DNA from: Mycoplasmatota bacterium
GTDB lineage: Bacteria; Bacillota_I; Bacilli_A; RF39; UBA660
Length of the DNA stretch: 35,548 nt
Direction: 5' to 3'
Assembly (NCBI GenBank): GCA_022768045.1
Contig: JALEND010000029.1
Coordinates: forward strand, 1-35,548
Shown here: positions 26,794-35,548 of the stretch, in pieces
Position numbering within the stretch: the stretch's first letter is position 1
Layout of the letters: every line of letters begins with the position of its first letter
Translations under genes and position numbers: made by a program
Notes under the pieces: model-generated
The model's database searches: none
What the model was told of the DNA's origin: nothing
The model's input: only the letters and a program-made list of their open reading frames with translations

Positions 26794-27792
26794 ATGAAAA
26801 ATATATTAGTAACAGGTGGAACAGGTTTTATAGGAAGTCATACTTGCGTTGAATTACTTGAAGCAGGTTATGGTGTTGTTATAATTGATAATTTATCTAA
26901 TTCTAAAAAAGAAGTAGTAAGTTATATTGAAAGAATAACTAATAAAAAAGTTAAGTTTTATGAAGAAGATGTATGTAATAAAGATGCACTAAGAAAGATT
27001 TTTAATGAGAATAAAATAGATGCAATAATACATTTTGCAGGTTATAAAGCAGTTGGTGAATCAGTTGCTAAACCTATAATGTATTATAGAAATAACTTAG
27101 ATTCAACTTTGTCATTAATAGAAGTTGCAAATGAGTTTAATGTTAAAAAAATAGCATTTTCATCTTCTGCGACAGTGTATGGAAAGCCAGATCATCTTCC
27201 AATAAAAGAAGATTTTCCTCTTTCTACTACAAATCCATATGGTACAACAAAGCTTATGATAGAAAGAATATTAAAGGATTTATATACTGCAGATAATACC
27301 TGGAGTATAGCTATACTTAGATACTTTAATCCAATAGGAGCTCATAAATCAGGTCTTATAGGAGAAAATCCAAATGGAATACCTAATAATTTAATGCCAT
27401 ACATAATTAAAGTAGCAACAGGAGAACTTAAGTGCCTAGGTGTATTTGGTAATGATTATGATACTCATGATGGAACTGGTGTTAGAGATTATATTCATGT
27501 TGTTGATTTAGCTAAAGGTCATGTTAAAGCAATAGAAAAGATATTAAATGAAACAGGTTGTGATGCTTATAATCTTGGTACTGGAAAAGGTTATAGCGTA
27601 CTTGACTTAGTTAATACATTTATGAAAGTAAACAATGTAGATGTTAAATATGAAATAAAAGAAAGACGTAAAGGGGATATAGATGCATGTTATGCTGATC
27701 CAAGTTATGCTTATGAAAAGTTAGGTTGGAAAGCAGAAAAAGATATTAATGAAATGTGTCTTGATGCATATAATTTTGTTAAGAAAGACTAG
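26794..27792 (+). CDS. galE: UDP-glucose 4-epimerase
   Basis: MKNILVTGGTGFIGSHTCVELLEAG..VIIDNLSNS, FSSSATVYGKP, NPYGTTKLMIE, LRYFNPIGAHKSG; ATG 26794 fits SD GAGGTG. Confidence 0.93.
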   Translation: MKNILVTGGTGFIGSHTCVELLEAGYGVVIIDNLSNSKKEVVSYIERITNKKVKFYEEDVCNKDALRKIFNENKIDAIIHFAGYKAVGESVAKPIMYYRNNLDSTLSLIEVANEFNVKKIAFSSSATVYGKPDHLPIKEDFPLSTTNPYGTTKLMIERILKDLYTADNTWSIAILRYFNPIGAHKSGLIGENPNGIPNNLMPYIIKVATGELKCLGVFGNDYDTHDGTGVRDYIHVVDLAKGHVKAIEKILNETGCDAYNLGTGKGYSVLDLVNTFMKVNNVDVKYEIKERRKGDIDACYADPSYAYEKLGWKAEKDINEMCLDAYNFVKKD

Positions 27793-27801
27793 GTGGTAAT
27801 T

Positions 27802-28119
27802 ATGGATTATAATAAAACCAAAAAAGACTTTTACAAGAAGTTACATTATGAAAGATATGAAGATGTATATAGTACATTTAATTCATATATATCTTTAGGA
27901 AAAGATCCAAAAGAAATGCTTGCTTGTTTAAAAGATGCAAGTTTAGAAGCAAGAGGTGGTCAAACTATAGAATCTATGCAAGAAGAAGCTAAAATGTTAT
28001 CTAGGATATTCGCTGATTTAAAGAAAAAGGAATTGTTAACTAGTAATGATGTAAAATATGTAGAAGACTATATAGAAGATTATAGAAGATTGGTAATAAA
28101 TGATGAAAAAATTAAATAA
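27802..28119 (+). CDS. Uncharacterised small helical protein
   Basis: 105 aa from ATG 27802 after SD AGGTGG; overlaps the next gene by about 20 nt. Confidence 0.7.
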   Translation: MDYNKTKKDFYKKLHYERYEDVYSTFNSYISLGKDPKEMLACLKDASLEARGGQTIESMQEEAKMLSRIFADLKKKELLTSNDVKYVEDYIEDYRRLVINDEKIK

Positions 28120-28705
28120 TGTATTAATCTTTTTATGTTCTCTTGCTGCAGTTTGTTTTTGCATAAGGGATTTAAATGTAGGTTCTTATGATAGAATTCT
28201 TGGTGATGTAACAGTTCCTTTTGTATTATTAATACCTAGAATAATGGGTAAAATATTTAAGATAAAAATAACTTCTGCCATGGAATTGGTGTATGTATTA
28301 TTTATAATTTTAGCTCAGTTTTTAGGAAGTGTAGTTAATTTATATAATAAGATTTGGTGGTATGATTTATTTGCTCACTTTTTATCAGGTATTTTAACTT
28401 CTGTTTTATCACTTGTTGTTTTAAACTGGTTTGGTGTGTACAATAGAAAAAATAAATGGTTTAACTTTTTATTTATAATATCATTTACACTTATGATTGC
28501 ATCTATTTGGGAATTTATGGAATTTGGTACTGATACATTTTTTGGTATGAATGTTCAGCATTCTATAGAAACAGGAGTTCGTGATACTATGGAAGATATG
28601 TTAGTTGCATTTTTAGGTAGCTTAATAGTTAGTATATCTTACTTAGTAGAAAATAAAGTAGCTAAAAATGGATTTTTAAAAAGAGTAGTTAGTGACCTTA
28701 AATAG
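28100..28705 (+). CDS. Multi-pass membrane protein, YjdF/DUF2238-like
   Basis: About 5 TMs with WWYDLFAHFLSGIL ... IASIWEFMEFGTDTFFGMNVQHSIETGVRDTMEDMLVAFLGSL. Confidence 0.7.
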   Translation: MMKKLNNVLIFLCSLAAVCFCIRDLNVGSYDRILGDVTVPFVLLIPRIMGKIFKIKITSAMELVYVLFIILAQFLGSVVNLYNKIWWYDLFAHFLSGILTSVLSLVVLNWFGVYNRKNKWFNFLFIISFTLMIASIWEFMEFGTDTFFGMNVQHSIETGVRDTMEDMLVAFLGSLIVSISYLVENKVAKNGFLKRVVSDLK

Positions 28706-28708
28706 GCG

Positions 28709-29242
28709 CTAGCTCTCTTTTTTTATACCATAAATATTACTTATAGGATCTTTAAATAAATCACATTTTAACGGATTATATGTTAAGTATGTAAATAAAG
28801 CATAAATTATTATTGCAAATATAATAGCTAAGTTTTCCATTTTTAAATCCTTTTTTATGTTAATTATATATATCGTTATTACTTGTGAAATAATTATTAC
28901 TATAAGCATTAAAAATATTGTAAGAGGAAGTTTTTCTCCGATTGTATAATAAATTGGTAAATATATAATTAGAAAAATAAACACAGATGATAACGCTGCA
29001 ATTACATTTGATATACAAACATTTTTATAATTAAGATGTTTTACCTTTACTATTATTTTTTGTATTACTCCTGAAATTAAAATACTTCCAAAAATTATTT
29101 TCATGTGTTCAAATATTGATTCATTAACTGGTGATATTATGCTAGTTATAAAATTAGGTGCTTTATCATATAAAAAGTGTAGTGGAAAACATATTACAAA
29201 CGCCATTATAACTCCTAGCGTTTTAAGTTTTTTAAGTGACAT
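28709..29242 (-). CDS. Multi-pass membrane protein, DUF6512-like
   Basis: LHFLYDKAPNFITSIISPVNESIFEHMKIIFG ... TYNPLKCDLFKDPISNIYGI; start MSLKK at 29242 preferred over 29260 by SD AAGGAG. Confidence 0.72.
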   Translation of the reverse strand: MSLKKLKTLGVIMAFVICFPLHFLYDKAPNFITSIISPVNESIFEHMKIIFGSILISGVIQKIIVKVKHLNYKNVCISNVIAALSSVFIFLIIYLPIYYTIGEKLPLTIFLMLIVIIISQVITIYIINIKKDLKMENLAIIFAIIIYALFTYLTYNPLKCDLFKDPISNIYGIKKES

Positions 29243-29366
29243 GTACTTATCTCCTTTCAATTAAATAATATGAATTTTATTTACATATTTATGCTTTACA
29301 AATATTAGCTTATAAGTATAATAAAAATTACTATAAATATAATTTAATTATGAAAGGAAGTTATTT

Positions 29367-30653
29367 ATGAAAGACTTAATAGAGAAAAAAATATATTTAG
29401 GCGAATTAAGAAATTTAAATTATAATACAATTGGTGAATTTAAAGAAAATCTAGCACTTGTTTCAATAAATAAACATGACCTTTCTGATAATTTATATGG
29501 TTTTATAGATGAAAATTTAAATGAGAAGATAAAACCAGAGTATATAGAGGCTACTTCTTTTAGTGAAGGACTTTCAGCTGTTAGAAAAGAAAATTCTAAA
29601 GAGTTTATTTACATAGATAAGAATAATAAAGTTATTTTAAGTGGTAATTATGAAAAAGCTTATCCATTTAAAGATGGCCTTGCAAAGGTTATAATAAATA
29701 AAAAAGAAGTATTTATAAATAAAGATGGAGAAATAGTTATTAAACCAAAATATAAAACTGATAATGAGTTTAGAGATGGTATGATAAGAATTTATAAGTT
29801 AAAATCAGTTTTTGATATTAATAAAGGTAGACAATTTCATTATTTAGTTGGATATATGAATAAAAATGGAGAAGTAGTAGTTAAACCAAAGTATTTAAAT
29901 ACATCAGGTGAGTTTTGTGAAGGTTTAGCTTACGTAAAATCTAGTAAAAATAAAGAATACTTTATAGATAAAAACGGAGATGAAGTAATAAAACAAAAAC
30001 GATCAAAAAGAAATTTATATAATTTACAATTTAAAGAGGGACTAGCTGTTATAAATAATACTTCAAAATCTTATTATATAGATAAAACAGGAAAAAAGGT
30101 CTTTGAAAAAGATTTTGATGATGCAGATATATTTAGCGAAGGTTTAGCACCTGTTAAAGTAAATAATAAGTGGGGATTTATAAATAAAAGTGGTATTTTA
30201 GTTATAGACGCAAAATATGATAGTGTTTCTAAATTTAAATTAGGGCATGCAATAGTTAGTATAAGAGGTAAAAATACGTTTATAGATAAAACAGGAAAAG
30301 AACTTTCTGACTTTATTTATTCAAGTGCAATAATATTAAATGATAGATATGTTTATTTATATACAAAAGATATTATTCTTGACCTTAAAAATACAATATA
30401 TGAGGTTAGTATTAGAGTAAATGATAACATTAAAAAGATGACTTTTAATAGTGAAAAAGGAGCAGATGATTTTATAGATAATATAAAAGATTATGTTTAT
30501 AATGAAACTATAAGAAAAAATGAAGAGATAAATAATTATGTTTTACCTCTTATTAAGAAGGCAAGAAAAGATGAATATCTTATAAATAAAAGGTATGAAG
30601 ATGATATGATTAATAAAATTAATGATTATTATAAAAAGGGTTTTAGAAAGTGA
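29367..30653 (+). CDS. WG-repeat containing protein
   Basis: 428 aa with repeats such as YGFIDENLNEKIKPEYIEATSFSEGLSAV / VFINKDGEIVIKPKYKTDNEF / WGFINKSGILVIDAKYDSVSKF. Confidence 0.85.
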   Translation: MKDLIEKKIYLGELRNLNYNTIGEFKENLALVSINKHDLSDNLYGFIDENLNEKIKPEYIEATSFSEGLSAVRKENSKEFIYIDKNNKVILSGNYEKAYPFKDGLAKVIINKKEVFINKDGEIVIKPKYKTDNEFRDGMIRIYKLKSVFDINKGRQFHYLVGYMNKNGEVVVKPKYLNTSGEFCEGLAYVKSSKNKEYFIDKNGDEVIKQKRSKRNLYNLQFKEGLAVINNTSKSYYIDKTGKKVFEKDFDDADIFSEGLAPVKVNNKWGFINKSGILVIDAKYDSVSKFKLGHAIVSIRGKNTFIDKTGKELSDFIYSSAIILNDRYVYLYTKDIILDLKNTIYEVSIRVNDNIKKMTFNSEKGADDFIDNIKDYVYNETIRKNEEINNYVLPLIKKARKDEYLINKRYEDDMINKINDYYKKGFRK

Positions 30654-30732
30654 AAAAGTATTTTTTTGCTTTTTATTTGACTTTAGTTTTTAATAATTAT
30701 ACAATTGTACTTAGTAAGAAAGAAGGTACAAA

Positions 30733-31182
30733 ATGGATTTAAATAAAGAAAGGTATATAATACTAGAAATTATTCCAACTAAAGTTTTTGGTGGAGATGT
30801 AGCACAACTTTCTGCACTTAAAATTAATGGGGTAAAGTTAGAAGATAGATTTGATTATAGATTAGATAAAAGTAAAATAAATTCATTAGATATACTTAAT
30901 ATGACTAATTATGATAATGAGTCATTTAAGTATGCTAAGACAACTAAAACAATCATGAAAAACTTTAGTAAATTTATAGAAGATTTACCTTTATTAATAA
31001 TAGATAATTCATATACAAGAAACTATTTAGAAGAGTTTGATAATAAAAAAGAGTCTGTGTTTAAATACCTTAATTTAGATGTAAGTGATGATGTGTTTGA
31101 TAAACTTATGAATAAGTATAATTTAGAGCCTAGTAATTACTTGGTTGACTTACTTTATGAGGCTTTAATTAAGGAGCTATAA
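30733..31182 (+). CDS. Degenerate DEDDh-exonuclease-like (DnaQ/PolC epsilon fold) protein
   Basis: 149 aa; YIILEIIPTKVFGGDVAQLSALKINGVKLEDRFDYRL aligns by eye to the DxET start of DnaQ-like exonucleases but lacks catalytic Asp/Glu; LLIIDNSYTRNYLEEF aligns to the VAHNASFDxxFL motif without Asp. Confidence 0.5.
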   Translation: MDLNKERYIILEIIPTKVFGGDVAQLSALKINGVKLEDRFDYRLDKSKINSLDILNMTNYDNESFKYAKTTKTIMKNFSKFIEDLPLLIIDNSYTRNYLEEFDNKKESVFKYLNLDVSDDVFDKLMNKYNLEPSNYLVDLLYEALIKEL

Positions 31183-31183
31183 A

Positions 31184-31702
31184 ATGGAAGTTGAAAGTGT
31201 AAAAACAGGTATTTTAGATGAAAATTGTTATGTTTTATCAAAAGAAGATGAATGCTTAATAATAGATCCAGGAGATGACTTTAGTAAAATAAAAAAGTTA
31301 GTAGGTAAAAGAAAAGTATTAGGTGTTTTAATTACTCATTACCATTTTGATCATATAGGTGCATTAGATGATGTGCTTATTAATTATAAAACGAGTTTAA
31401 TTGATTATAAAAGTTATGAGTATCAAAATATTGGACCTTTTTCTTTTGAGATAATAAAAACTCCAGGTCATAAAGATGATGCTGTAACATATTACTTTAA
31501 AGATGAAAAAATAATGTTTGTTGGAGATTTTATATTCAAAGGTACAATTGGAAGATGTGATTTAAAGGGTGGTAATATAAATGATATGAAAAGAAGTATT
31601 AACTTAATAAAAAAGTATGATAAAAAAATTAAGTTATACCCAGGTCATGGTGATTATACAACTCTAGAGTATGAAATGAATAATAATTTATATATGAGGT
31701 GA
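31184..31702 (+). CDS. Metallo-beta-lactamase fold hydrolase (glyoxalase II-like)
   Basis: LIIDPGDD, LITHYHFDHIGAL (HxHxDH), TPGHKDDAVTYYF, FVGDFIFKGTIGR, LYPGHGDYTT. Confidence 0.92.
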   Translation: MEVESVKTGILDENCYVLSKEDECLIIDPGDDFSKIKKLVGKRKVLGVLITHYHFDHIGALDDVLINYKTSLIDYKSYEYQNIGPFSFEIIKTPGHKDDAVTYYFKDEKIMFVGDFIFKGTIGRCDLKGGNINDMKRSINLIKKYDKKIKLYPGHGDYTTLEYEMNNNLYMR

Positions 31703-31707
31703 TTTAT

Positions 31708-32655
31708 ATGAGTAAAAAAGTTGTTATATTAGGTGGAGGAACAGGAACATCTACATTAGTTAGAGGTTTAAAAGAATTTCCTATTGATATATCAGTTGTT
31801 GTATCTGTATGTGATGATGGGTCTTCTACAGGTAAATTAAGAAAAGAATTTGATGTTCCTGCAGTAGGTGATTTAAGAAATGTATTATCTGCATTATCTG
31901 ATACAGAGCCTTTATTTGAGAGTTTATTAGAGTATAGATTTAATACATCTAGTGATTTAAATGGGCATGCAATAGGCAATCTTTTGCTAGTTGCTTTATG
32001 TAATATAACTGGTAATATGTCGGATGGTATAAAGTCTTTATCTAAAGTACTTAACATAAAGGGTAATGTTTTACCTTTAACAGAAGATAATGTTGTTTTA
32101 ATGGGAAATATGAATGATGGTAAGGTAATAGAAGGAGAACATAATATAACAGAGTATAAAGAAAATATAAAAGATATTTATTATAAAGAAGAACCTAAGA
32201 TAAATCCAGAAGTATTAGATGCTATAAAAAGCGCTGATATGATAATACTTAGTATGGGTAGTCTATATACTAGTGTTATTTGTAATTTAATAAGTAAAGA
32301 TGTTATAGATGCAATTGATAAGTCTAAAGGTCAAATAATGTATGTATGTAATATGTTTACTCAGCCAGGTGAAACAGATAACTTTACCGTAAGTGATCAT
32401 GTTAAAACCCTAAATAATTATCTAGGAAAAAGAAAGATAGAAACTGTTATAGTAAATAGCGGAAAAATACCTAAGAAGTTTATTTCAAAATATCATAGAG
32501 AAGAGGAAAAAGACCCAGTTATTATAGATAAAAAAGAACTTGATAAATTAAATATTAATATAATAAAAGATGATTTTATAAAGTTAAGAGATAAAGGACT
32601 TAAGCATAACTCTATAAAACTTTCTCTTAGAATATTTGAAGAATTAATAAAATAG
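31708..32655 (+). CDS. yvcK: YvcK/CofD-like gluconeogenesis factor family protein
   Basis: KKVVILGGGTGTSTLVRGLKEFPIDISVVVSVCDDGSSTGKLRKEFDVPAVGDLRNVLSAL; ATG 31708 after SD GAGGTGA. Confidence 0.92.
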   Translation: MSKKVVILGGGTGTSTLVRGLKEFPIDISVVVSVCDDGSSTGKLRKEFDVPAVGDLRNVLSALSDTEPLFESLLEYRFNTSSDLNGHAIGNLLLVALCNITGNMSDGIKSLSKVLNIKGNVLPLTEDNVVLMGNMNDGKVIEGEHNITEYKENIKDIYYKEEPKINPEVLDAIKSADMIILSMGSLYTSVICNLISKDVIDAIDKSKGQIMYVCNMFTQPGETDNFTVSDHVKTLNNYLGKRKIETVIVNSGKIPKKFISKYHREEEKDPVIIDKKELDKLNINIIKDDFIKLRDKGLKHNSIKLSLRIFEELIK

Positions 32656-32678
32656 CACAATATAAGGTGCTTTTTTTA
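32652..32678 (+). terminator. Rho-independent terminator
   Basis: AGCAC-aatataag-GTGCTTTTTTT directly at the yvcK stop. Confidence 0.8.
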
Positions 32679-32735
32679 AAACTTTGTAGTATTATATATA
32701 TAACGTAATTTTAAGTAGTATAGGGGGATTTTATT

Positions 32736-33848
32736 ATGGAAGAAATGAAAAAACACTTTCCTAAATTAGAAGATAATTTTGTAACTAGTTTTTCTGATTA
32801 TTTAGATTTAATACCAAATTGTAAACAGTTTAATTATGATGATATATCTTTAATTTATAAAGCTTTATATAAGGCAGATTTATTACATAAAAATAGTCAT
32901 CCAAGAAAAACTGGAGAACCTTATATAACACATCCTATTGCAGTATCAAGTATTCTTGCTAAATATGGGTTAGATGCTGAATGTTGTGCAGCAGCATTAC
33001 TTCATGATACGGTAGAAGATACTAAGTATACATTAAATGATTGTGAAAAAGACTTTGGTAGTACAATTGCAACACTTGTTGATGGAGTTACTAAGGTTGG
33101 TCATGATGTAAATAAAGAAACTCATGATAAGATTATAAAAAGTGTTGATAGGGATGTTAGATCACTTGCGATTAAAGGTGGAGATAGATTTCATAATTTA
33201 TGTACATTAGCTCCTATGAAAAGGGAAAAACAAATAGAAATTGCTAATGAAACTAATACATTTTATGTTCCAGCATTAAAAATACTTGGTATTTATAAAT
33301 TAAAAGATGAATTCCAAGACCTTTGTTTTTATTACCTTCATACAGATGAATTCTTAAGGTTTGAAAAAAAGAGAAATAAATTAAAACAAAATTATACTCA
33401 TATATGTAATATGTTTGGTGATGAGGTTCAAGAAAAACTTAGTAAGATGGGTATTGGTATGTATTTTCAGTCCCGTATAAAAAACATAGGTGCTATGTAT
33501 GAAGAAGCTTTAAAAACAGGAAATATTAATAATATTGATGATTTGCTAGCTATAAAGATGGTATTAAAAAAACAGGAAAATTGTTATCAGGCTCTTGGCG
33601 TAGTAAATGAATTAGGTGAGTTTGTAAAAGGTAAAACAAAAGATTTTATTGCATCACCTAAGTCTAATGGGTATAGATCGCTTAATACAAACGTAAAATA
33701 TCAAGATGCTAATATACAAGTTAGAATAAGAACAGAAGAAATGCAAATGGCTAATGATTTAGGAGTTTTTGCAAATTTAAATGAAGATGTTCAAAAAAAG
33801 ATTAATAGTGAAATGAAAAAATCTTTGAATAAGTTAAAAAATAAGTAA
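32736..33848 (+). CDS. RelA/SpoT homologue, short form without TGS/ACT; synthetase domain with altered ExQIRT motif
   Basis: HD hydrolase motifs GEPYITHPIAVSSIL, AALLHDTVEDT, KGGDRFHNLCTL; synthetase-like IDDLLAIKMVLKKQENCYQALG, GKTKDFIASPKSNGYRSLNT, IQVRIRTEEMQMANDLGVFA. Confidence 0.88.
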   Translation: MEEMKKHFPKLEDNFVTSFSDYLDLIPNCKQFNYDDISLIYKALYKADLLHKNSHPRKTGEPYITHPIAVSSILAKYGLDAECCAAALLHDTVEDTKYTLNDCEKDFGSTIATLVDGVTKVGHDVNKETHDKIIKSVDRDVRSLAIKGGDRFHNLCTLAPMKREKQIEIANETNTFYVPALKILGIYKLKDEFQDLCFYYLHTDEFLRFEKKRNKLKQNYTHICNMFGDEVQEKLSKMGIGMYFQSRIKNIGAMYEEALKTGNINNIDDLLAIKMVLKKQENCYQALGVVNELGEFVKGKTKDFIASPKSNGYRSLNTNVKYQDANIQVRIRTEEMQMANDLGVFANLNEDVQKKINSEMKKSLNKLKNK

Positions 33849-33863
33849 AGGAAAATAGGGTAT

Positions 33864-34499
33864 ATGAAGAAAATAAAAAAAGAATATATATTTATTTTAG
33901 TGCTTTTAATTATGTTTTTTGCTCTTACATATTTTGTTAAAAAAGGAAGTATGGATGAGTTAGATAAAAAAGTATTTGATATTTTAATAAATGTAAAGTG
34001 TAAACCTTTAACAAGTATTTTATTTGTTATTACTAATTTAGGCTCTAGTATTGGGGTTATCTTAATTTTACTTCTTCTTTTAATACCATTTATTAAAAAT
34101 AAAGAATTATCAAGCTACAAATATACGGTAATAGATGTTATATCAGGTGTTATTATAATGAAGTTAATAAAAGATGTTATAAGAAGAGTAAGGCCTTCAT
34201 GGAAATGGATTAGTCAAGGTGGATTTAGTTATCCATCAGGTCATACAATATCAGCTATCTTATTATATGGTAGTTTAATTTTAATAATAAATAAAAAGAT
34301 GTCTGGTAAACCAAAAAAGGTAGCAACCTTTTTAGCAAGTCTTATGATGATATTAATTCCTGTAAGCAGAATATATTTTGGTGTTCACTATTTAACAGAC
34401 GTTTTAGCAAGCATAATTTTAGGATTTATTATTCTTATAATAACTAATATTTTTATGAGCAAGGAGTTTTTAAATGATAAAAATAAAGTTAGAAAATAA
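33864..34499 (+). CDS. PAP2-family phosphatase
   Basis: KDVIRRVRPSW, YPSGHTISAI, SRIYFGVHYLTDVLASIILG. Confidence 0.92.
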   Translation: MKKIKKEYIFILVLLIMFFALTYFVKKGSMDELDKKVFDILINVKCKPLTSILFVITNLGSSIGVILILLLLLIPFIKNKELSSYKYTVIDVISGVIIMKLIKDVIRRVRPSWKWISQGGFSYPSGHTISAILLYGSLILIINKKMSGKPKKVATFLASLMMILIPVSRIYFGVHYLTDVLASIILGFIILIITNIFMSKEFLNDKNKVRK

Positions 34500-35304
34500 A
34501 TTTAAATTATATGATACTGTAACATGTGGTCAGATATTTAGATTTTATGAATTAGATGATAATAGTTTTGACATAATTCTTAGTGATAGGGTAATAAACG
34601 TTTATCAAAAAAATAATTATTTATACGTAACATCTAACAAAGAAGATAACTTAAAAGAAGTTGTTATAAATTATTTTGACTTAGAAAATGATTATGAGAA
34701 AATGAATGATTATTTAATTAAGAAAGATGATAAATTAAAAGATGCTATATCATTTTCAAGTGGTCTTACAATGATAAGACAACAACCTTTTGAAACTATA
34801 TTTGAATATATTATTTCTGCTAATAATGGTGTACCACAAATTACAAATTCATTAAACTTAGTATCAGAAAAGTATGGCAGGAAAGTTAATTTTAATGATA
34901 AAGAATACTTTCTTTTTCCAAGTAGTGAAGATTTAAAAGATGTAACAGAGTCTGATTTAAGAAATTGTAAAGTTGGGTTTAGAGATAAATATTTGAAAAA
35001 AATAATAGATAAAGTGAATAAAGGCGAATTTGATATTAATTCTATTTTTGAAATGGATACGCAAACAGCTTTAAATAAATTAATGGAAAATAATGGTATA
35101 GGGCCTAAAGTAGCTTCTTGTATTCTTCTTTTTGCTTATCAAAAATATGATGTTTTTCCAATTGATACATGGGTTAAAAAAATAATGAAAAATAACTATG
35201 AAATAGAAGGAGAAAAAAACATAAGAAAATTTGCTAAAGAAACTTATGGTAAATATAGTGGAATAGCAATTCAGTATTTATTTAATTATAGTAGAAATAG
35301 TTAG
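34474..35304 (+). CDS. ogg: 8-oxoguanine DNA glycosylase (OGG-like HhH-GPD)
   Basis: YDTVTCGQIFRFYE, EYIISANNGVPQITNSLNLVSEKYG, GIGPKVASCILLFAYQKYDVFPIDTW (HhH with catalytic Lys and Asp). Confidence 0.88.
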   Translation: MIKIKLENKFKLYDTVTCGQIFRFYELDDNSFDIILSDRVINVYQKNNYLYVTSNKEDNLKEVVINYFDLENDYEKMNDYLIKKDDKLKDAISFSSGLTMIRQQPFETIFEYIISANNGVPQITNSLNLVSEKYGRKVNFNDKEYFLFPSSEDLKDVTESDLRNCKVGFRDKYLKKIIDKVNKGEFDINSIFEMDTQTALNKLMENNGIGPKVASCILLFAYQKYDVFPIDTWVKKIMKNNYEIEGEKNIRKFAKETYGKYSGIAIQYLFNYSRNS

Positions 35305-35325
35305 GAAGTTTTTTCTAACTTTTTT
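35299..35325 (+). terminator. Rho-independent terminator
   Basis: AGTTAG-gaagtttttt-CTAACTTTTTT. Confidence 0.65.
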
Positions 35326-35346
35326 GTTCGCATTCATTTCAATATA

Positions 35347-35376
35347 TTGACTTGAAAAAAGAAAACATGATATTAT
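35347..35376 (+). promoter_or_regulatory. sigma-A type promoter
   Basis: TTGACT - 18 bp - TATTAT, followed by SD ATAGGAG. Confidence 0.65.
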
Positions 35377-35414
35377 AAAAAAAGTAAAATAAATAAAAAT
35401 AGGAGATTATAAAC

Positions 35415-35548
35415 ATGTTTAAGAAAAAGGAAAAGCTAAGAGTTGGAAGACCAAAACTAGCAGATAGTAATTTAAAGAAGATGTCACTTTTAATAAGTGC
35501 TATATGTTTTGTAATGGTAATAGGATTAATATTTGGAGGATTATTAGA
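35415..35548 (+). CDS. N-terminus of a second VGRPKLAD-motif membrane/surface protein (truncated by window end)
   Basis: Own translation: MFKKKEKLRVGRPKLADSNLKKMSLLISAICFVMVIGLIFGGLL...; open at window end; parallels the N-terminus of the 22223 protein. Confidence 0.85.
   Translation, partial: MFKKKEKLRVGRPKLADSNLKKMSLLISAICFVMVIGLIFGGLL

Overview
AT-rich, low-GC Firmicutes/Bacilli-type chromosomal segment. It uses TGA as a stop codon, so it is not Mycoplasma code 4, and it encodes MurC. The left third (1-12.3 kb) is a type IV secretion/conjugation-like module: a truncated coiled-coil protein, a PrgI-like membrane protein, a small VirB4-N-terminal-like protein, the VirB4 ATPase, small accessory proteins, a 1334-aa membrane-anchored protein with four apparent peptidoglycan-active domains (SpoIID-, NlpC/P60-, SleB- and M23-like), two tandem paralogous lipoproteins, and a VirD4/TraG-type coupling ATPase with a long acidic tail. 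No relaxase or integrase is visible. The rest is mostly housekeeping: rhodanese, RmuC, RNHCP, ScpA/ScpB, slipin/SPFH, MurC, GalE, YvcK, RelA/SpoT-like, PAP2 and OGG-like, plus tRNA-Leu(CAA) and tRNA-Met(CAT), with several unusual proteins in between. Best leads: (i) the four-domain wall hydrolase in the T4SS-like locus; (ii) tandem paralogues with a degenerate Nudix-like N-terminus and a strongly conserved uncharacterised C-terminal domain; (iii) a TGS/ACT-less Rel homologue with a natural Glu-to-Gln change in the ExQIRT motif; (iv) a degenerate DEDDh-exonuclease-like protein; (v) two proteins sharing a cytoplasmic VGRPKLAD (AT-hook-like) motif before an N-terminal TM helix, one being a large repeat protein anchored at both ends. 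All family calls come from reading motifs; no database search was run.
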